The translations under genes and the position numbers were made by a program. Positions 59,123 to 64,000 of a stretch of DNA of 64,000 nucleotides are shown here, piece after piece (position 1 is the stretch's first letter; every line of letters begins with the position of its first letter). Origin of the DNA: Acinetobacter piscicola (lineage in GTDB: Bacteria > Pseudomonadota > Gammaproteobacteria > Pseudomonadales > Moraxellaceae); contig NZ_KZ268704.1 in the NCBI RefSeq assembly GCF_002233755.1, positions 1 through 64,000 on the forward strand. The letters are read 5' to 3'. Under the pieces are notes generated by a model that was not told the origin of the DNA, did not search any database, and worked only from the letters and a program-made list of their open reading frames with translations.

Positions 59123-61525
59123 ATGAAGACCGAACGTGGTATTGGCTTAATTGCACTGATTTTTTGTGTATTAGTAATTGCAGCATTTCTCGCATTTAGT
59201 ATCTATTTAATTAGGCTCGACAATGTGATTCGGGACAAATTTGAAGGCAATCGCTGGGATATCCCTGCGAAGGTTTTTGCTCGTCCTTTAGAAATCTATG
59301 CAACTGCGCCAATTGCCCAAAGTGAATTTGAGCAAGAACTCAAATTACTCGGTTATAAAAGTAGTGACAGTTATACCAAGTCTGGTAGCTATCTAACTCA
59401 AGCCAATTCTGTCTATGTGCATACACGTGGTTTCGATTTCGGTGATAGTGTTGACCCTGAACAAGTTCTACAAGTCACTTTTACAGATGATACCGTTGCC
59501 GATGTTAAAGCAACCAAACCGACCAATACAGGCATTGCACGTTTAGAACCAATGTTGATTGGTGGTATTTACCCTCAACACAATGAAGATCGTGTTTTAA
59601 TTAAATTAGATAAAGTACCTAAACCTTTAATCGAAGCTTTAATTGCCACTGAAGATCGCAATTTCTACCACCATCATGGTATTTCATTCCGTGGTACAGC
59701 TCGTGCATTGGTGAGTAATGTCACAGGTGGGAAACGTCAAGGCGGCTCAACCCTGACTCAACAGTTGGTCAAAAACTTTTTCTTAACACCTGAAAAAACC
59801 TTAAAACGTAAAGTCAATGAAGCATTGATGTCGTTATTATTAGAATTACATTACAGTAAAGATGAAATTTTAGAGACTTATTTAAATGAAGTGAATCTTG
59901 GTCAAAGCGGAAACTATTCTGTAAATGGTTACGGTTTAGCATCACAGTTTTACTTTGGTCTGCCACTACGTGAACTGAATATTTCTCAACAAGCGTTCCT
60001 TGTTGGTTTAGTACAAGGGCCTACTTTATATAACCCTTGGAAAAACCCTGAAAGTGCTAAAAAACGCCGAGATATTGTACTGAACAATATGCTGGTTATG
60101 GGTTATCTCGACCAAGCTCAATATGAAAAAGAAATTGCTCGCCCATTAAATGTTGTAAGTAAACCAACGGTAGGTACAGCAAGCTTCCCTGACTTTTTAG
60201 ATATTGTACGTCGCCAATTAAAAACAGAATATCAAGAGTCCGATTTAACCAATCAAGGTTTAAGAATTTTTACGACACTTGATCCAATTGCACAAACCAA
60301 AATCCAAAATAGTTTTAGAGAAACTGTTGCTCGCTTAGCCAATGCCAATCCGTCACGACTGAAAGATTTACAAGGTGCAATTTTAGTTTCACATCCTGAA
60401 AATGGTGAATTGATTGCAGCAGTCGGTTCAACCCAAGAATTTACTGGCTTTAACCGTGCTTTGGATGCAAAACGTCAAGTAGGTTCACTACTTAAACCTG
60501 TGATTTACTTAAGTGCTTTAGAATCAGGCCGTTATAATTGGGCAAGTCAAATTGAAGATTCACCAATCAGTTTAACCGTTGAAGGCAATAAAACATGGAC
60601 GCCGAAAAACTATAGTGGCGATGGTCATGGATATGTTCCTATGGCTCAAGCGCTTGCAAATTCTTATAACCTATCCGCAGTACGCTTAGGTAATGAATTT
60701 GGTGTTTCTTCATTTAGAAATAACCTAACTAAATTTGGCGTAACCTCTAAAATTCCAAACTACCCTTCTATTTTTCTAGGTGCTGTAGACATGTCGCCCA
60801 TGGAAATGTTAGGTATTTATGGAAATTTTGCCACAGGCGGTTTTAAATATCCGAATAAAGCCATTCGTACCGTAGTTGATGCCAATGGGCATTTACTTGA
60901 ACGCTTTGGTTTAAATGTACAACAAACCATTGATCCTTCTGCTGCATATTTACTGAATTATGGCTTACAGCAAGTCATGGCAACAGGTACAGGTAAGGCA
61001 GCTTACAATACACTTCCTGCCGATTTAAAACTTGCAGGTAAATCAGGCACCACCAATGACACTCGTGACTCTTGGTTTGCTGGGTATTCAGGTAATCATT
61101 TGGCTGTTGTTTGGTTAGGATTGGATAATAATAAAGTCACTGGATTGACAGGTTCATCAGGTGCATTACCAGTTTGGATTAATGCAATGAAACAATTACG
61201 TCAAAAACCAGTGAACTTACGTCAGCCTGATAATATTTCGTGGCAATGGATTGACTCTGCAAGTGGTGAATTGTCTGCACAAGGTTGTAGTGGTGCAATG
61301 TACATTCCATTATTGCGTCAAACTGTACCTAATAGTGCAACTGAATGTGGTATGCCGCATTATCAAGTTGACCCACAATACAATCCCGATACACAACAAA
61401 ACGCATCTCAACCCCATTCAAGCGATAGTATAGAAAACTATATTCGCGAAAGTGAAACTGACATGGATCAAGATTTGTCAAATTCTAAAGGCCGTGTCAT
61501 TTCGAGTGGTAGCTTTCAAAACTAG
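59123..61525 (+). CDS. mrcB: Penicillin-binding protein 1B (bifunctional)
   Basis: Glycosyltransferase/transpeptidase that polymerises and cross-links peptidoglycan. 800 residues: N-terminal membrane helix (about 7-29), a UB2H-like region, GT51 motifs EDRNFYHHHG and RQGGSTLTQQLVKN, then the transpeptidase with S455-x-x-K458 (VGSLLKP), SYN (ALANSYNLSA) and K640-S-G-T (AGKSGTTND). The C-terminus is Gln/Asn/Ser-rich and probably flexible. The next gene is a TPR lipoprotein of the LpoP type, the expected activator. PBP1b rather than PBP1a by domain order and length. Confidence 0.95.
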   Translation: MKTERGIGLIALIFCVLVIAAFLAFSIYLIRLDNVIRDKFEGNRWDIPAKVFARPLEIYATAPIAQSEFEQELKLLGYKSSDSYTKSGSYLTQANSVYVHTRGFDFGDSVDPEQVLQVTFTDDTVADVKATKPTNTGIARLEPMLIGGIYPQHNEDRVLIKLDKVPKPLIEALIATEDRNFYHHHGISFRGTARALVSNVTGGKRQGGSTLTQQLVKNFFLTPEKTLKRKVNEALMSLLLELHYSKDEILETYLNEVNLGQSGNYSVNGYGLASQFYFGLPLRELNISQQAFLVGLVQGPTLYNPWKNPESAKKRRDIVLNNMLVMGYLDQAQYEKEIARPLNVVSKPTVGTASFPDFLDIVRRQLKTEYQESDLTNQGLRIFTTLDPIAQTKIQNSFRETVARLANANPSRLKDLQGAILVSHPENGELIAAVGSTQEFTGFNRALDAKRQVGSLLKPVIYLSALESGRYNWASQIEDSPISLTVEGNKTWTPKNYSGDGHGYVPMAQALANSYNLSAVRLGNEFGVSSFRNNLTKFGVTSKIPNYPSIFLGAVDMSPMEMLGIYGNFATGGFKYPNKAIRTVVDANGHLLERFGLNVQQTIDPSAAYLLNYGLQQVMATGTGKAAYNTLPADLKLAGKSGTTNDTRDSWFAGYSGNHLAVVWLGLDNNKVTGLTGSSGALPVWINAMKQLRQKPVNLRQPDNISWQWIDSASGELSAQGCSGAMYIPLLRQTVPNSATECGMPHYQVDPQYNPDTQQNASQPHSSDSIENYIRESETDMDQDLSNSKGRVISSGSFQN

Positions 61526-61629
61526 AACATGATTTAGTCATAGTTTGGTTTTGATTAGGGTTTACTGACATTTCATCGTCGCCAAGATAGATGAATTGTC
61601 AACAGATTCTAAAGTTTAGATGAGTAGTT

Positions 61630-62199
61630 ATGATTAATCGTTATACAAAATATATTGTCAGTTTAACTGTAATGATGACTTTAGTTGGGTGTCAAACGAC
61701 ACCTCAATACAAGTCCAAAGTCACCAAACCTGTTGAAAAACCGAAAACCTCAAAACCGTCAGTACCAACACCTGACGGTGTGAAAATCACGCCTTATGAC
61801 CATCCTGAAATTAAACGTGAAAAAATCCCTGTTGTCGTTCCTCAACAAAAAGTAAAATCACAAAAATTGGATGATGGTCAGAATATCCCTGCATTTAAAA
61901 ATTTAATGCAACAAACGCAAGTCTCGTTTCAAAAAGGACAATGGGATGCTGCTGAACGTAGTGCATTACAAGCTCAACGCCTCGCACCACAATCTGCGGA
62001 AACGTTTTTATATCTAGCACGGATTGCCAATCAGAAAAAGCAATACGCCAATGCTGAATCATTAGCACGGCGTGGTTTAGGTTTTGCTCAAAGTTCAGCG
62101 CAGAAAAAAATGTTTTGGAATGTGATTTTACAATCAGGACAACAATTAAAAAATCAACAAACTGTTGCAGAAGCACTGCGTCAACTGCAAAGTTTGTAA
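61630..62199 (+). CDS. lpoP: TPR lipoprotein, LpoP-like PBP1b activator
   Basis: 189 residues. Signal peptide with lipobox LVGC (cysteine about 21), a Lys/Pro-rich linker of about 65 residues, and tetratricopeptide-like helices from about 95 to 185 (GQWDAAERSALQAQRLAPQSAETFLYLARIA). LpoP in Pseudomonas and Acinetobacter is an outer-membrane lipoprotein that activates PBP1b; the domain order and position directly after mrcB fit it. Assignment rests on context and architecture. Confidence 0.8.
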   Translation: MINRYTKYIVSLTVMMTLVGCQTTPQYKSKVTKPVEKPKTSKPSVPTPDGVKITPYDHPEIKREKIPVVVPQQKVKSQKLDDGQNIPAFKNLMQQTQVSFQKGQWDAAERSALQAQRLAPQSAETFLYLARIANQKKQYANAESLARRGLGFAQSSAQKKMFWNVILQSGQQLKNQQTVAEALRQLQSL

Positions 62200-62216
62200 T
62201 TCAATTTCATTGAAAC

Positions 62217-63137
62217 TTAAAAATGACGAATTCCAGCAATGCCATAAGCATAATTTTGTTGTGCTGACACTAAATCATTTTGAGTGAGCCCACCAAGTGC
62301 AAAGACAGGAATGTCACAAGTCTTTGCATACTCAGCAAACTTTTCCCATCCCAATACAACTGCGTCAGGATGTGTTTGTGTTTTTAAGATAGGACTTAAA
62401 GTCACCGCTTCAAAGCCTAGTTGCAGTGCTCGTTGTAACGAAACTAAATCATGGCATGCAGCTATACAACGGATTCCAATCGGTAATTGCCCTACTGTTA
62501 AATTCATCAATTGATGCTGTTTAAAATGAATCGTAACAATCTTTTTTTGCAGTGCTTCAGGTAGTTGTTGCCATAGATCAATATTCACCATCAATTGTGA
62601 CAAATCATAGTGATCTAAACTGCCTAACTGATTTAATTGCGTAATTGCCTCTTGGTTAGACTCTATTCTCCAATAAAAAAGTTGATCCTTTTTTTCAGCT
62701 ATATAAGTCGATAATTGTTCAGAAATTTTAATGTGATGTGACCAATATAAACGCTGAATAATACTTTTATTCGCCTTAGGAAAATTTAATTCTAATAACT
62801 GATCACGTGTATACCAAGCCCACGGCGTTTGAATATCAGTTAAATATTTTTCTGGAACAATCGCATGAAAAATATGTAAGAAAACCTCTACATCTTCATA
62901 GTCATGATGAATCACATCAAACGCATGCCATTGTTGAATACCAATTCCCACTTCTTCAAATATTTCTCGACGACATGCTTCCACAGGGCTTTCCCCTTCT
63001 TCGACCTTTCCACCGGGAAACTCATGCTTATTGCCCTGATGCTGATCTGTATTACGCCATCCGACCAATACTTTTCCACGATGAAATAATAATCCGATTG
63101 CAACATGTATGCTGGGCTTAAACATAAATTTATTCAT
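62217..63137 (-). CDS. Nudix hydrolase fused to thiamine-phosphate synthase-like domain
   Basis: 306 residues. N-terminal Nudix/MutT domain with the full box GGKVEEGESPVEACRREIFEEVG (about 42-64), as in 8-oxo-dGTP pyrophosphatases. C-terminal domain (about 175-306) resembles ThiE/TenI TIM barrels (IRCIAACHDLVSLQRALQLG, SPILKTQTHPDA, FALGGLTQNDL). The fusion is a known gammaproteobacterial arrangement. The catalytic role of the ThiE-like half is uncertain. Convergent with the lipoprotein gene. Confidence 0.88.
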   Translation of the reverse strand: MNKFMFKPSIHVAIGLLFHRGKVLVGWRNTDQHQGNKHEFPGGKVEEGESPVEACRREIFEEVGIGIQQWHAFDVIHHDYEDVEVFLHIFHAIVPEKYLTDIQTPWAWYTRDQLLELNFPKANKSIIQRLYWSHHIKISEQLSTYIAEKKDQLFYWRIESNQEAITQLNQLGSLDHYDLSQLMVNIDLWQQLPEALQKKIVTIHFKQHQLMNLTVGQLPIGIRCIAACHDLVSLQRALQLGFEAVTLSPILKTQTHPDAVVLGWEKFAEYAKTCDIPVFALGGLTQNDLVSAQQNYAYGIAGIRHF

Positions 63138-63210
63138 CCAAGGTTTTAAGAATTGTAAGTAATTATAGATATTTTATAAATCATAAAAATTATCGTTGAC
63201 AGATCTATTC

Positions 63211-63229
63211 GATAATGATTATCATTTAA
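63211..63229. promoter_or_regulatory. Fur box in the hemP promoter
   Basis: GATAATGATTATCATTT is a near-perfect Fur site. It overlaps the -10 of a likely promoter with TTGACA at 63196-63201, and lies 36-54 nt before the hemP start at 63265. Iron-repressed expression follows. Confidence 0.88.
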
Positions 63230-63264
63230 ATCACTTGAACAGCACCCCACTCGGAGTAATAACA

Positions 63265-63435
63265 ATGAACGCACCTTTTAGCCTATTTACACGTAACAAC
63301 GAAGCACATCAATCTCTTCCAATGTTACATTCAAATAATTTATTTGCCCTAGGACGCGAAATCCGCATTATGCATGCAGGTGAAGAATATCGCTTACGTT
63401 TAACACGTAATAACCGTTTGATTTTAACCAAATAA
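63265..63435 (+). CDS. hemP: Hemin uptake protein HemP
   Basis: 56 residues from the ATG at 63265, with GGAG upstream; a longer frame from 63196 would start within the promoter. The C-terminal half is the HemP domain (ALGREIRIMHAGEEYRLRLT then NRLILTK). HemP proteins are small, Fur-controlled and needed for heme uptake gene expression in some species. No hem receptor gene is visible in the remaining 560 bp. Confidence 0.9.
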   Translation: MNAPFSLFTRNNEAHQSLPMLHSNNLFALGREIRIMHAGEEYRLRLTRNNRLILTK

Positions 63436-63525
63436 CTAAAACAACAAGTTTCAAAACAAAAAACGTGGGAACAAGCAGTATGAATCAGCGCATACTGCTT
63501 TTTAATGATTACTTCGAACATTATA

Positions 63526-64000
63526 TTAACGCAAATATACACTTACATTTAGACCGCCATATTCCGACGATGAAAATTCAATCCGCCCTTGGTGCAACGC
63601 AATAATTTTCTTACAAATCGATAAACCTAAACCAGAGCCTTGCGTTTGAGTACCTAAAGCCCGATAAAAGCGCTCACCTAGCCTGTCTAATACTTCCTGT
63701 GAAATTCCTTGCCCATCGTTTTCAATTTCATAGAAAATTTGATTATTTAAATGTCCAAAACGAATATAAATATAACCCAACGCGGGAGTATAGCGAATTG
63801 CATTGTCGATTAAGTTTCGAATACAAATGAAGATTAATTCTGCATTTGCGTAAATATCTGATGCTTCACGATCAATATGAATTTGAATTTTTTTTTCATT
63901 GATCAACGGCTCAAGTGCCTTCAATACATCTTGCGTTAAAGTCTCCACGCTGACCCAAGCGCGTGGTAACTGGGTTTCATCCATTGGATCTAAACGAGCC
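63526..64000 (-). CDS. Sensor histidine kinase, C-terminal part (partial)
   Basis: Open frame from the window end to the stop at 63526, 158 codons, continuing upstream as ARLDPMDETQ. It is the HATPase domain: N box IRNLIDNAIRYTP, G1 ENDGQGIS, G2 GSGLGLSICKKI. The LARLDP-type sequence after the H-box helix resembles PmrB/QseC-like kinases, but the sensor part and response regulator are outside the window. Confidence 0.88.
   Translation of the reverse strand, partial: ARLDPMDETQLPRAWVSVETLTQDVLKALEPLINEKKIQIHIDREASDIYANAELIFICIRNLIDNAIRYTPALGYIYIRFGHLNNQIFYEIENDGQGISQEVLDRLGERFYRALGTQTQGSGLGLSICKKIIALHQGRIEFSSSEYGGLNVSVYLR

Overview
This AT-rich window (by eye roughly 35-40% G+C) looks like chromosome of an Acinetobacter-type gammaproteobacterium (Moraxellaceae). 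The signs are a Bap-like adhesin with a BapA-type N-terminal prefix, the kdsD-kdsC-lptC-lptA-lptB block, obgE-proB, a PBP1b gene followed by a TPR lipoprotein of the LpoP kind, and short AT-rich intergenic regions. Both strands are densely coded. I saw no rRNA, tRNA, CRISPR array, prophage or intact insertion sequence.

Layout. 1-1932: N-terminal part of a large Ig-repeat surface adhesin, cut by the window edge. 2585-6001: LPS transport and Kdo synthesis genes (minus strand). 6197-8581: cysS and a TetR regulator. 8657-9013: a 357-bp MITE-like element. 9054-17712: an accessory oxidoreductase/lipid region with a LysR regulator, two SDRs, a LysE exporter, a Baeyer-Villiger-type monooxygenase with a divergent TetR regulator, a GFA protein, an acyltransferase and a KAS III enzyme. 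17757-21881: hrpA, carrying an in-frame insertion built from REP-like palindromes. 22412-25208: ahpC, then an MFS exporter and a TetR regulator facing a twin palindromic operator. 25315-29826: small proteins (KTSC, DUF1653, two Roadblock/LC7 proteins, an Ala-rich lipoprotein), an O-methyltransferase and a VIT-family transporter. 30024-34081: nitronate monooxygenase, then a cluster behind a Fur-like box.

34105-46170 holds DinB and dusB, a four-gene operon (nitrilase, Orn/Lys/Arg decarboxylase-like enzyme, ATP-grasp ligase, C45 acyltransferase) and gabT-gabD with a divergent GabR-type regulator. 48200-51100 holds a DUF1615 lipoprotein, a HAD phosphatase, an orphan membrane protein and a frameshifted small gene. 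51353-58928 holds proB, obgE, prfH, dctA, a TrpD2 protein, a YeaC-like protein and nadK. 59123-64000 holds PBP1b with its LpoP-like lipoprotein, a Nudix-ThiE fusion, Fur-controlled hemP and the end of a sensor kinase.

Three items stand out. (1) 31326-34081: a Fur-like box followed by an outer-membrane barrel, a periplasmic FMN-binding protein, ApbE and a four-helix membrane protein with paired histidines; together these could form an iron-regulated electron path across the envelope. (2) 36573-42886: an amine/amide metabolism operon next to GABA catabolism whose substrate is not evident. (3) A REP-like repeat family that has entered both the hrpA coding sequence in frame and, apparently, the loop of a transcription terminator. 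Conserved-gene names rest on recognised motifs; substrate assignments and systems-level roles are inference.
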